A DNA stretch of 64,000 bases from an uncultured Porphyromonadaceae bacterium (GTDB lineage: Bacteria > Bacteroidota > Bacteroidia > Bacteroidales > Muribaculaceae), in the NCBI GenBank assembly GCA_900548975.1, contig URMS01000004.1:62001-126000 (forward strand), given 5' to 3'. This document shows, piece by piece, positions 15,308 to 24,555 of the stretch. Under the pieces are notes generated by a model that was not told the origin of the DNA, made no database searches, and saw only the letters and a program-made list of their open reading frames with translations. Each line of letters starts with the position of its first letter. Position 1 is the first letter of the stretch. The translations under genes were made by a program, and so were the position numbers.

Positions 15308-17353
15308 ATGCAAAAAGGAACAATCGGAGTAACCACCGAGAACATCTTCCCGGTAATCAAGAAATTTCTATACAGCGACCACGAAATTTTCCTTCGTGAA
15401 CTTGTGTCGAACGCAGTAGATGCTTCGCAGAAGATTCGCGCCCTGTCGTCGTTCGGCGAATTCAAGGGCGAACTCGGCACTCTCGACGTCCGCGTGACCG
15501 TCGACAAGGAAGCCGGCACACTCACCGTGAGCGACCACGGTATCGGCATGACAGCCGAAGACGTCGATAAGTACATCAACCAGATAGCCTTCTCGGGCGC
15601 CGAGGAATTCCTCAATAAATACAAGGGCACCGCCGCAAGCATCATCGGCCACTTCGGTCTGGGATTCTACTCGGCATTCATGGTGGCCAAAAAGGTGGTC
15701 ATCAACTCGCTGTCGTGGCAGGAAGGCGCCGAAGCCGTGCGCTGGGAATGCGACGGCTCGCCCGAATACAGCATGGAAAAAGGCGACCGCACCGAGCGCG
15801 GCACCGACATCATACTCTACATCGACGACGAAAGCAAGGAATTCCTCGATCAGAAACGCGTCGATCTGCTCCTGCGCAAATACTGCCGCTTCCTCCCCGT
15901 GCCCGTCATTTCCGGCAAAGAGCAGGAATATAAAGACGGCAAGTGGGTCGACACCGACCGCGATCTGGTGGTGAACAACACCGAGCCGCAGTGGATGAAG
16001 AAACCGTCGGAACTCACCGACGAGGACTATCTCAAATTCTATCAGGAACTCTACCCCGGCCAGGACGAGCCGCTGTTCTGGATCCACCTCAACGTCGACT
16101 ACCCCTTCAACCTCACCGGCATCCTCTTCTTCCCCAAGATCAAGAACAACTTCGACATCAACCGCAACCGCATACAGCTCTACTGCAACCAGGTGTTCGT
16201 CACCGATTCGGTCGAGGGCGTAGTGCCCGAGTTCATGCAGCTGCTCCAGGGTGTTATCGACTCGCCCGACATTCCCCTCAACGTGTCGCGTTCCTATCTG
16301 CAGGCCGACACCGCCGTCAAGAAAATATCGGGCTACATCACCAAGAAAGTGGCATCGCGCCTCGACGAGCTCTTCAAGGCCGACCGTGCCGACTTCGAGA
16401 AGAAATGGGACGATATCCGCATCTTCATCGTCTACGGCATGCTCACCGACGAGAAATTCTGCGACGCCGCCATGAAGTTCATGCTTCTCAAGGACACCGA
16501 AGGCCGCTACTATACCCTCGAGGAATACAAGACCCTGGTCGAAGCCAACCAGACCGATGCCGACGGCAAGGTCGTGTACCTCTACGCCAACGACGCCACC
16601 GCACAGTACAACTACATCAAGGCCGCCAACGACAAGGGCTACAACGTGCTTCTGCTCGACGGTCAGCTCGACAACCACTTCGTAGGGCTGCTCGAACAGA
16701 AACTTGAAAATGTATCGCTCGTGCGCGTCGACTCCGATGTGGTCGACAATCTCATCCGCAAATCCGACCGCAAAGTGGCCGACCTCACTCCCGTAGAGCG
16801 CACCATCCTGTCGCGTCTGTTCGAGAACGGCACACGCAAGGTCGAGAAAACCAGCTTCGTGGTACAGTTCGAGGCCCTTGGCGAAAACAGCCAGCCGGTG
16901 GTCCTCACACAGAACGAGTACATGCGCCGAATGAAAGAAATGGCCGCCATGCAGCCCGGCATGAATTTCTACGGCGAACTCCCCGACAGCTATACGATGG
17001 TGGTCAACACCGAGCACCCGCTCGTTAAGGAAATTACCGCCAAGGCCGACGAAGCCCTCGACGCCACCGTGAAACCTCTTGCCGAACGAATCGACTCCGA
17101 CAACGAGGCCATCAACGCCGCCCGCAGCGCCGCCGGCGATCAGCCCATGTCGCCCGAAGCCAAGCAGAAGATCGAGGACCTTGAGAAAGCCGTCGGCGAA
17201 GCCCGCACCGAACAGTTCAAGGCCATCGACGCCTACGGCGACACCGCTCCCAAAATCAGCCAGCTCGTCGATCTCGCCCTCCTGGCCAACGGCCTCCTCA
17301 AAGGCCGCCACCTGAGCGACTTCATCGCCCGCTCCGTCGACCTCCTCAAATAA
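15308..17353 (+). CDS. htpG: Molecular chaperone HtpG (Hsp90)
   Basis: Cytoplasmic ATP-dependent chaperone of 681 residues. The GHKL ATPase domain has FLRELVSNAVDASQK, DHGIGMTAEDVDKYINQIA and GHFGLGFYSAFMVA. The middle domain includes NRIQLYCNQVFVTD and the catalytic-loop region RSYLQADTAVKKISGYI; the C-terminal part is shorter and more divergent than in E. coli, as usual in Bacteroidetes. The frame is open from 15272, but ATG 15308 (MQKGTIGVTTENIFP) matches the family N-terminus. A strong terminator with unusual C9 tracts follows. Confidence 0.97.
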   Translation: MQKGTIGVTTENIFPVIKKFLYSDHEIFLRELVSNAVDASQKIRALSSFGEFKGELGTLDVRVTVDKEAGTLTVSDHGIGMTAEDVDKYINQIAFSGAEEFLNKYKGTAASIIGHFGLGFYSAFMVAKKVVINSLSWQEGAEAVRWECDGSPEYSMEKGDRTERGTDIILYIDDESKEFLDQKRVDLLLRKYCRFLPVPVISGKEQEYKDGKWVDTDRDLVVNNTEPQWMKKPSELTDEDYLKFYQELYPGQDEPLFWIHLNVDYPFNLTGILFFPKIKNNFDINRNRIQLYCNQVFVTDSVEGVVPEFMQLLQGVIDSPDIPLNVSRSYLQADTAVKKISGYITKKVASRLDELFKADRADFEKKWDDIRIFIVYGMLTDEKFCDAAMKFMLLKDTEGRYYTLEEYKTLVEANQTDADGKVVYLYANDATAQYNYIKAANDKGYNVLLLDGQLDNHFVGLLEQKLENVSLVRVDSDVVDNLIRKSDRKVADLTPVERTILSRLFENGTRKVEKTSFVVQFEALGENSQPVVLTQNEYMRRMKEMAAMQPGMNFYGELPDSYTMVVNTEHPLVKEITAKADEALDATVKPLAERIDSDNEAINAARSAAGDQPMSPEAKQKIEDLEKAVGEARTEQFKAIDAYGDTAPKISQLVDLALLANGLLKGRHLSDFIARSVDLLK

Positions 17354-17378
17354 CCGTCCCCACCCCTCCCCCCCCCAC

Positions 17379-17420
17379 AACGGTGCTCCGCCCCCCCCCG
17401 GCCGAAGCACCGTTTTTTTT
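17379..17420 (+). terminator. htpG terminator with poly-C loop
   Basis: AACGGTGCT pairs exactly with AGCACCGTT and is followed by a T-run. The loop holds a C9 tract (17391-17399), and another C9 tract lies just upstream (17368-17376). Confidence 0.85.
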
Positions 17421-17484
17421 CATTCCATTACATGGCTGTATATCCCATTGTCTGTATATAATAAGCTGCTAAAGAATTTTTTTG

Positions 17485-17492
17485 TATTTTTG
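17485..17492 (+). promoter_or_regulatory. -7 box for the RecQ-UvrD fusion
   Basis: TATTTTTG, 37 bases before the preferred ATG at 17530. Confidence 0.55.
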
Positions 17493-17529
17493 TCTCCATA
17501 TAGTATAGATCTGCCAAATCAATGTGAAT

Positions 17530-20500
17530 ATGTCGATCTGGAATAGAAACTCAGGAATGCTAAAAAACGATGACAAAAACGATGTCACCGCCAATCAAAC
17601 TATGCCTGACGGGTTTTCTATGCCTTCATATACCGTAATCGACATCGAAGTTGGTATCAAAGACTACAAAATTCATGATATAGGTGCATTACGCCACGAC
17701 GGTGCGACATTTCACAATGCATCAAAAGAAGAACTATTCACATTTATCGGTAAAACCGAATACATCTGCGGTCACAATATCATTCATCACGATGCAAAAT
17801 ATCTGTTCACTGATGATATTTGCCGGCACCCTTTGGTAGACACTCTGTACATGTCGCCTCTTCTATTTCCGGAACGCCCATACCACCGCCTTGTCAAAGA
17901 CGACAAATTGGTAAGCGAGCAGATGAATAATCCGGTCAACGATTGTATCAAGGCAAACGATCTGCTGCATAATGAGATCGAACGTTGGTTCTCTTTCCCA
18001 CAAAAAAAACGCGAGCTGTTTGCTTCCTTGCTCAAAGGCAAGGAGGAATTCGATGGTTTCCTGCGTATGACGGGTGCTTCGGGTGTCACTTCCGACATTC
18101 CGGAAGTCACAAAAGAGCTATATTTCGATAAAATATGTCGGAACGCCGATCTTGAAGTTCTTGTCTCCAAATATCCATGCGCCCTGGCATATGCACTCGC
18201 CCTGATTGAGACTACCGATCATCGTTCCATTACTCCCGCATGGGTCCTTCACAATTATCCGGAAGTAGAATATATAGTAAAACTCCTGCGCCATACCCGT
18301 TGCCCGGAAGGGTGTTCTTACTGCAAACGCCAACTGGATGCCCACTATAATCTGAGAACCTTCTTCGGCTACGACCGCTTCCGCACATATGGCGACGAAC
18401 CTTTGCAGGAACAGGCAGTCACAGCAGCTGTTGACGGTAAATCTCTCTTAGCCATATTCCCTACCGGAGGTGGCAAATCGCTGACTTTTCAACTGCCTGC
18501 GCTTATGGCCGGACAGACCATGCACGGACTTACTGTAGTGATTTCGCCGCTACAGTCTCTGATGAAGGACCAGGTGGACAATCTTGACGAAAGAGGCATA
18601 ACCGAAGCCGTAACCATCAACGGCATGCTGGATCCTATCACACGTGCACTGGCTATAGAAAGAGTACAAAGCGGCGAAGCATCGATACTATACATTTCTC
18701 CCGAAATGCTTCGGTCCAGAACTATCGAAAAGATCCTGGCAGCACGCCATATAGTCCGATTTGTGATAGACGAGGCGCATTGCTTTTCTTCCTGGGGACA
18801 TGACTTCCGGGTGGACTATCTGTATATCGGTAAATTCATCAGTCAATACCAACAGAAGAAACGGACCTCCGCCCCAATACCGGTATCATGCTTTACCGCA
18901 ACTGCAAAACAAAAAGTCATTCAGGACATCTGCGACTATTTCAAACAGACACTCGATCTTGATCTGGTGCTGTTTGCTTCCACTGCCACCCGAACCAATC
19001 TGCGCTATTCGGTCATACACGAGGAGAGCGACAGCGATAAATATCTGAGACTACGAAGTCTTATTGCGGAATACAATTGCCCTACAATCGTATATGTCTC
19101 CCGGACAAAACGCACAATAGAACTGTCCGACCGTCTGACCCGCGACGGCTATCATGCTCTTCCTTTCAACGGCAAAATGGAATCCGAGGCAAAAATCGCG
19201 AATCAGGATGCCTTCATGCAAGACCGGGTACCGATTATAGTTGCAACTTCCGCATTCGGAATGGGAGTCGACAAAAAAGACGTGGGTCTGGTTATACACT
19301 ACGATATATCCGACTCTTTGGAAAACTATATTCAGGAAGCCGGACGCGCCGGGCGCGATCCGGAACTTCAAGCGCGCTGTTATGTTCTTTTCTGCGACAA
19401 CGATCTCGACAAGCATTTCATACTTCTCAACCAGACTAAACTAAGCATCAGCGAAATACAGCAGGTATGGAAAGCTGTCAAAAGTCTGACGCGTCAACGT
19501 ATGCATGTCACATGTTCGGCCTTGGAGATTGCGCGCCAGGCCGGTTGGGATGATTCCGTATCCGATATTGAGACCCGTGTACGCACCGCACTTGCCACTT
19601 TGGAACAAAGCGGTTACCTTATGCGTGGAAACAATGTTCCCCACGTATATGCCACCGGTATCACTGTAAAAAACATGGATGAGGCAAGAAAGCGGATATC
19701 GGAGTCTATGCTTTTTGAGAGTCAGGAAATAGAGAAAGCTGTAAGAGTTATCAAATCGCTGATATCACAGAAACACATAGCCAAGGCGCAAGATTCGGAA
19801 GCAGAATCGAGAATAGACTATCTGGCCGATATCCTTGGCCTTAGCAAACGCGATGTAATATCTGTGGTAGAACGCATGCGACAGGAAGGCATTCTGGCCG
19901 ACAGCAAGGATATATCCGCCTATCTTCTCGACGCCGGTGACTCCGAACGAAAATCGCAGATGCTTCTCGAACGGTTTGCCAATCTTGAACGATTCATTCT
20001 CAACCAGATACCCGATGAAGCATTGCGGATTTCCTACCGGCAACTCAATGACAATGCCGTAAATCAGGGAATTAGTTCATCGAAAGAAAAAGATATTCGG
20101 ACGCTGCTCTACTTTCTGAGTGTCAAAGGATATACTTACAAAAAGGAAGACCCGGCCCGCAATCTTGTCCTAAGTCGCCAGACAAATCTTGAGTCGACAA
20201 TACGTCGTTTCGAAAAAAGACTGGAGATAAGTCACTTCGCCATAAAATGGCTGTATGAGCTGTCTGAAGAATCAAACAGAATAGACTCCTCGGCAAAAAC
20301 AATAAGCTTTTCCGTAGTAGAACTTCTCAAGCGGATAAAATCGAACAACAATTCCTTATTCGGCAATCTCGACAACATCAGCATCGAAGACGTGGAGGAA
20401 GCCCTGCTGTATCTGTCAAAAATCGGTGCGCTCAAACTTGAAGGCGGATTTCTGGTGCTATACAACGCCATGAATATCCAAAGGATAAAAGACACCAAAT

Positions 20501-22404
20501 CGAGATACAAGCAGGAAGACTACCGGATGCTGAATGAATTCTATAAACTGAAAATCCAGCAGATACATATAGTGGGCGAGTATGCGAACTTGATGATGAA
20601 AGACTACAGCGCCGCCTTGCAGTATGTTCAGGATTATTTCCAGATGGACTATAGAAAATTCGTGTCCAAATATTTTAAAGGCGACAGGATAGACGAGATA
20701 CAGCGCAACCTCACTCCACATAAATACGACCAGTTGTTCGGGCAGCTTTCCGAAAGACAGACTGAGATAATTTCAGATAAGGAATCTCGTTGCATAGTGG
20801 TAGCCGCAGGTCCGGGTAGCGGAAAAACTCGCGTACTTGTGCACAAACTCGCTTCTCTTCTGCTTCTCGAGGATGTGAAGCACGAGCAGCTATTGATGCT
20901 GACATTCTCAAGGGCTGCGGCAACCGAATTCAAACAGAGACTGATGGGACTGATAGGCAATGCGGCCCATTTCGTAGAGATAAAGACTTTTCACTCCTAC
21001 TGCTTTGACCTTCTCGGGCGTATCGGCAATCTTGATGATGCTAAAAATGTGGTTGCCAAAGCTGCCGAAATGATAGCTCAGGGCGAAGTCGAGCCAAACA
21101 AGATTGCCAAAACAGTGCTGGTAATAGACGAAGCCCAGGACATGGGAGCCGATGAATACGCCCTTGTCAGTTCCTTAATGACAGCTAATGAGGAAATGCG
21201 TGTGATTGCGGTAGGCGACGATGATCAGAACATATATGAATTCCGAGGTTCCGATTCAGGATATATGTACCGTTTGGCAAAGGAAGACGGTGCCAGACTT
21301 GTAGAAATGACTGAAAATTACCGTAGTGCCCGTCAGCCTGTTGCTTTCGCCAACGTTTTCTCCCACCGCATAGACCACCGGCTAAAACAGACTCCGATCA
21401 TATCCCTACGCGACACAGATGGTTCTGTAGAAGTAGTGCGGCACCGGTCGGAATACATGTATGGTCCGTTGGTAGAAAATCTGCTCCGACATAAAGGAAA
21501 CGGATCAATCTGCGTACTTTCTCAGACAAACGAAGAAGCTGTAATTGCAATAGCTCTGCTTCGCAGACATGGCATACACAGTAAACTCATACAGTCAGTC
21601 GACGGCTTCGCTTTCTCTAATTTGGCTGAAATAAGATATTTCCTGCGTTATATAGAAAAAAAGATAAAAACGTCAGTAATACCACAGGAAGTATGGGATA
21701 GTGCCTTAGACGCCACATTTTCCACTTACGAACGAAGTACGTGTCTTCCATATATCAAACGTTGCGCAGATATTTTTGAAAAGACCAACGGCACTAAATA
21801 TCTGAGCGATTTAAAAGAGTTTCTGTTCGAATCATCACTTGAAGACTTCTGCGATATTTCGGGAGACGAAGTCGTTGTGTCTACTATCCATAAATCCAAG
21901 GGCAGAGAGTTCGACGACGTATATATGCTCATCGCAGACAATTATCAGATAACGCCCCAACTACTGCGCAGGTACTATGTGGGCATGACACGTGCCAAAA
22001 ACAGACTCTTCGTCCATACTAACGGCAATTGCTTCAATAATCTGGATGCCGACAGCCTTATTACCGACGAGAAGGAGTACAGCTTGCCCGACGAGATAGC
22101 CCTGCAGCTTTCTCACAAAGATCTCTATCTTAATTTCTTCAAAGACCGCAAAGATGAAGTCCTGGCGTTAAGAAGTGGTGATACTCTCATTTACAGGAAC
22201 AATTATTTAATTATTCCACAAACACGCAAACCGATAGCCAAACTTTCGATAAAAATGCAGGACACACTGTCTGCCTGGGAACGGAAAGGCTATAAAGTGA
22301 CTTCCGCAAGTGTCCGCTTCGTAGTGGCATGGAAGCCAAAAGACGCCTCAAAGCAGGAGCCGGAGACTGCCGTTCTTCTTGCCGATCTTGTACTTTCCAG
22401 GTGA
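17530..22404 (+). CDS. Exonuclease-RecQ helicase-UvrD helicase fusion protein
   Basis: Single protein of 1624 residues (a GTG two codons earlier is possible). The N-terminal DEDD-type 3'-5' exonuclease-like domain (about 35-160) has D38-E40 in VIDIEV, D88 in GHNIIHHDAK and D138 in NNPVND. A small Cys cluster (CPEGCSYC, near 265) follows. The RecQ-type SF2 helicase (about 290-660) has Walker A FPTGGGKS (K316), DEAHCFSSWGHDFR (D414) and YIQEAGRAGRDPE, then winged-helix-like linkers. The UvrD-type SF1 helicase (about 1075-1500) has AAGPGSGKTR (K1099), VIDEAQDM (D1200), GDDDQNIYEFRGSD and YVGMTRAKNR. A 110-residue tail ends it. All catalytic motifs look intact. The gene is AT-richer than its neighbours and stands alone. 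A DNA repair or anti-phage role is possible; neither is shown. Confidence 0.9.
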   Translation: MSIWNRNSGMLKNDDKNDVTANQTMPDGFSMPSYTVIDIEVGIKDYKIHDIGALRHDGATFHNASKEELFTFIGKTEYICGHNIIHHDAKYLFTDDICRHPLVDTLYMSPLLFPERPYHRLVKDDKLVSEQMNNPVNDCIKANDLLHNEIERWFSFPQKKRELFASLLKGKEEFDGFLRMTGASGVTSDIPEVTKELYFDKICRNADLEVLVSKYPCALAYALALIETTDHRSITPAWVLHNYPEVEYIVKLLRHTRCPEGCSYCKRQLDAHYNLRTFFGYDRFRTYGDEPLQEQAVTAAVDGKSLLAIFPTGGGKSLTFQLPALMAGQTMHGLTVVISPLQSLMKDQVDNLDERGITEAVTINGMLDPITRALAIERVQSGEASILYISPEMLRSRTIEKILAARHIVRFVIDEAHCFSSWGHDFRVDYLYIGKFISQYQQKKRTSAPIPVSCFTATAKQKVIQDICDYFKQTLDLDLVLFASTATRTNLRYSVIHEESDSDKYLRLRSLIAEYNCPTIVYVSRTKRTIELSDRLTRDGYHALPFNGKMESEAKIANQDAFMQDRVPIIVATSAFGMGVDKKDVGLVIHYDISDSLENYIQEAGRAGRDPELQARCYVLFCDNDLDKHFILLNQTKLSISEIQQVWKAVKSLTRQRMHVTCSALEIARQAGWDDSVSDIETRVRTALATLEQSGYLMRGNNVPHVYATGITVKNMDEARKRISESMLFESQEIEKAVRVIKSLISQKHIAKAQDSEAESRIDYLADILGLSKRDVISVVERMRQEGILADSKDISAYLLDAGDSERKSQMLLERFANLERFILNQIPDEALRISYRQLNDNAVNQGISSSKEKDIRTLLYFLSVKGYTYKKEDPARNLVLSRQTNLESTIRRFEKRLEISHFAIKWLYELSEESNRIDSSAKTISFSVVELLKRIKSNNNSLFGNLDNISIEDVEEALLYLSKIGALKLEGGFLVLYNAMNIQRIKDTKSRYKQEDYRMLNEFYKLKIQQIHIVGEYANLMMKDYSAALQYVQDYFQMDYRKFVSKYFKGDRIDEIQRNLTPHKYDQLFGQLSERQTEIISDKESRCIVVAAGPGSGKTRVLVHKLASLLLLEDVKHEQLLMLTFSRAAATEFKQRLMGLIGNAAHFVEIKTFHSYCFDLLGRIGNLDDAKNVVAKAAEMIAQGEVEPNKIAKTVLVIDEAQDMGADEYALVSSLMTANEEMRVIAVGDDDQNIYEFRGSDSGYMYRLAKEDGARLVEMTENYRSARQPVAFANVFSHRIDHRLKQTPIISLRDTDGSVEVVRHRSEYMYGPLVENLLRHKGNGSICVLSQTNEEAVIAIALLRRHGIHSKLIQSVDGFAFSNLAEIRYFLRYIEKKIKTSVIPQEVWDSALDATFSTYERSTCLPYIKRCADIFEKTNGTKYLSDLKEFLFESSLEDFCDISGDEVVVSTIHKSKGREFDDVYMLIADNYQITPQLLRRYYVGMTRAKNRLFVHTNGNCFNNLDADSLITDEKEYSLPDEIALQLSHKDLYLNFFKDRKDEVLALRSGDTLIYRNNYLIIPQTRKPIAKLSIKMQDTLSAWERKGYKVTSASVRFVVAWKPKDASKQEPETAVLLADLVLSR

Positions 22405-22417
22405 TGCAACGATAGCG

Positions 22418-24427
22418 TCAGTTGGCGAAATCGATGGAGATGCCCATCTGGAACCGGTGAGGATTCAGAGGATAGTATGGCATCGAGAAGTAGTTGCTGC
22501 CGCCGAACAGACCCTGGTTGAAGTGCGAGTACATGACGTAGAATCGTGTCTTGCTAAGCTTCATGTTCAGGTAGGCGTTGCAGAACGGATAGTTACCTAT
22601 TTTCATCTCGCGCTGGTTGGTGAAAGCCGCCAGCGCGGGCTGGATTCCGGGAGCGTAATATTTGGTATAATAGTCGCAGTCCACACCAAGCTGAAAGCGC
22701 AGTGTGGCTATTTTTCCTAAAAGATAGAGATTGCTGTACACCGACAGCTCGGGTAGCGGAAGCACGGCGTCGTCCGATGTCTTCTGATATGTCACGCGAT
22801 TGTCCCAGTGGAGTATGCCCAGTTTGAAATTCTGCTCCAGCGATATGCTGAGCACCTGCACGCTGCCGCCGTGCTGCCGCGGCATGCCGGCGGCGTCGAA
22901 GTATATGTGATTCTGTATATTCGACACACGCACTGCGGCCCGTGTGCGTGTGCGTGGATAAGCGACTTCGCCGCCGAACGACAGATCGCGGATTTTGCCG
23001 AAGTCGTTCTGCCACACGAAGTGGTTCGATATATAATTCTTGGTGAGGTACGGTGCCTCGGTGTTATGAAACTTGCCGAATGCCGTAATCGCCAGACTGT
23101 CGCCGAGGAGCCGGAAGCGGGTCTTCACGGTGCCGTCGAGTTTGAGATCGCCGGCCACGGGGCCGAGAAATCCTATTTCGCCCGTAGCCTCGTAGGTGAG
23201 CACCGAGCCACGCTGTTTGGTGAGCTGTGCGCCGGCATAGGCCAGATGCTCTGTCTTCGAGGACGCTATATCGAGACCCTCGGGCAGAGCCGTCAGTCCC
23301 AGGTCGGGATTGGAGCGGTCGAGGGTGTCGGGCGTCATGTTGTACTTGCGCACCTGATGCGACACATAGGCCGCAAGGCCGAACTTGGCATACTTATGGA
23401 AGCCCTCGAGCAGCGACACGCCCACGATATTCGACAGCGACCAGTATGTGGTGCGGTCGCGGGTGAAGTCGGGGTTGAGATAGGTGTTGTCGAAGTACTC
23501 GCGTGTCTCGGCAGGCGATGTGTCGATAAACAGATGCTTGGCCGAACGGTACTTGAGAGTATATATAAATGAAGAGACCGGTATGTAGGTGCGCACCGTC
23601 GTGGTGTCGTCGACCTGTTCCTCGTGCCAGTAGCCAACCTTGTAGCGGTTGTTGAGGTAGAGCTCGTCGCCGCTCTGGCGGGTGTGGGCGTCCTTGAGGC
23701 GGGTGGGAATGGATTTGGCGTCGATAGAGGTGACACCGCCCTGCAGCTCGGCCGGATCGGTGATATAGAGCATATCGGTAATGCCGCCATTCTCCTTGTT
23801 CACCATATTATAGTGGTTGAAGAAGCCCTGGAACTCGTAGCGGTCGCCCATATACGATCCCGAGGCGCCCCACGACAGATCTTTGGCCGCCTGGTAGTTG
23901 TAGCTGCCTTTGGAGTAAAGGTAGTCGAGCATGGCCCCGACCTGGGCCTTGGCGTTGATATTTCCCGAAAAGGTGGTCTGCAGGCGTTCCTGGGCGTTTT
24001 CGCGTCCGCCCGATGTGATGAACGACAGCAGAGTCATGGGTATGCGGGTGTTGTAGAACTTCTGTTTCGACTCCGACGGCAGCCAGTGCGACAGAGCGTC
24101 GCGGAAAAAGAAGTCGCTCATCGGCTCGCGGCCGCTGAAAATCATGTCGAGGCCCTCGCCGCCGAGGTTGCCGGTGGTGGCCCAGGCATCGGTGACAGCC
24201 GACGGCACAGCCTCGCGGCTGTAATTCTCGAAAAGAGTGTCGATAGTGGCTTCTTCGCGCAGACCCAGCGGCGAAAGCAGCTTCCAGGCGTACGACGGAG
24301 CCACCGTGATATTCTTCGGGTGGCCTGTATGGGTGTGATTGGCGTCGCCGGCCTGCTGGGCCAACAACGGTACGGCGGCAAACACAACGGTGGCCGCCGA
24401 CAGTGTCAGTTTCTGAATCAGATTCAT
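22418..24427 (-). CDS. Putative porin (Porin_10 type)
   Basis: Outer-membrane protein of 669 residues. The ATG at 24427 gives a signal peptide MNLIQKLTLSAATVVFAAVPLLAQ. A family-typical N-terminal region (SYAWKLLSPLGLREEATIDT) precedes many amphipathic strands ending in FQMGISIDFAN, with a terminal aromatic/Asn pattern fitting BamA-dependent barrels. The frame can be read from GTG 24436, but that codon lies in the -7 box. It is convergent with the helicase gene (13 bases apart) and divergent from the membrane glycosyltransferase candidate. The permeant is unknown. Confidence 0.8.
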   Translation of the reverse strand: MNLIQKLTLSAATVVFAAVPLLAQQAGDANHTHTGHPKNITVAPSYAWKLLSPLGLREEATIDTLFENYSREAVPSAVTDAWATTGNLGGEGLDMIFSGREPMSDFFFRDALSHWLPSESKQKFYNTRIPMTLLSFITSGGRENAQERLQTTFSGNINAKAQVGAMLDYLYSKGSYNYQAAKDLSWGASGSYMGDRYEFQGFFNHYNMVNKENGGITDMLYITDPAELQGGVTSIDAKSIPTRLKDAHTRQSGDELYLNNRYKVGYWHEEQVDDTTTVRTYIPVSSFIYTLKYRSAKHLFIDTSPAETREYFDNTYLNPDFTRDRTTYWSLSNIVGVSLLEGFHKYAKFGLAAYVSHQVRKYNMTPDTLDRSNPDLGLTALPEGLDIASSKTEHLAYAGAQLTKQRGSVLTYEATGEIGFLGPVAGDLKLDGTVKTRFRLLGDSLAITAFGKFHNTEAPYLTKNYISNHFVWQNDFGKIRDLSFGGEVAYPRTRTRAAVRVSNIQNHIYFDAAGMPRQHGGSVQVLSISLEQNFKLGILHWDNRVTYQKTSDDAVLPLPELSVYSNLYLLGKIATLRFQLGVDCDYYTKYYAPGIQPALAAFTNQREMKIGNYPFCNAYLNMKLSKTRFYVMYSHFNQGLFGGSNYFSMPYYPLNPHRFQMGISIDFAN

Positions 24428-24435
24428 TTCGGACA

Positions 24436-24443
24436 CAAAATTA
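24436..24443 (-). promoter_or_regulatory. -7 box for the porin gene
   Basis: Reads TAATTTTG on the minus strand and ends nine bases before the ATG at 24427, implying a leader of only a few bases. Confidence 0.55.
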
Positions 24444-24516
24444 GCTAAACCGCATCAATTGCTCGGAGAGCGACCGTTAAAATTCATTAATCCTCGGCAA
24501 GCCCGTTTTTTTACCG

Positions 24517-24524
24517 TATCTTTG
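24517..24524 (+). promoter_or_regulatory. -7 box for the polytopic membrane protein gene
   Basis: TATCTTTG, 32 bases before the ATG at 24556. Confidence 0.5.
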
Positions 24525-24555
24525 CTGGCCGCCATCAGTTTTTTAACCGGGAAAT

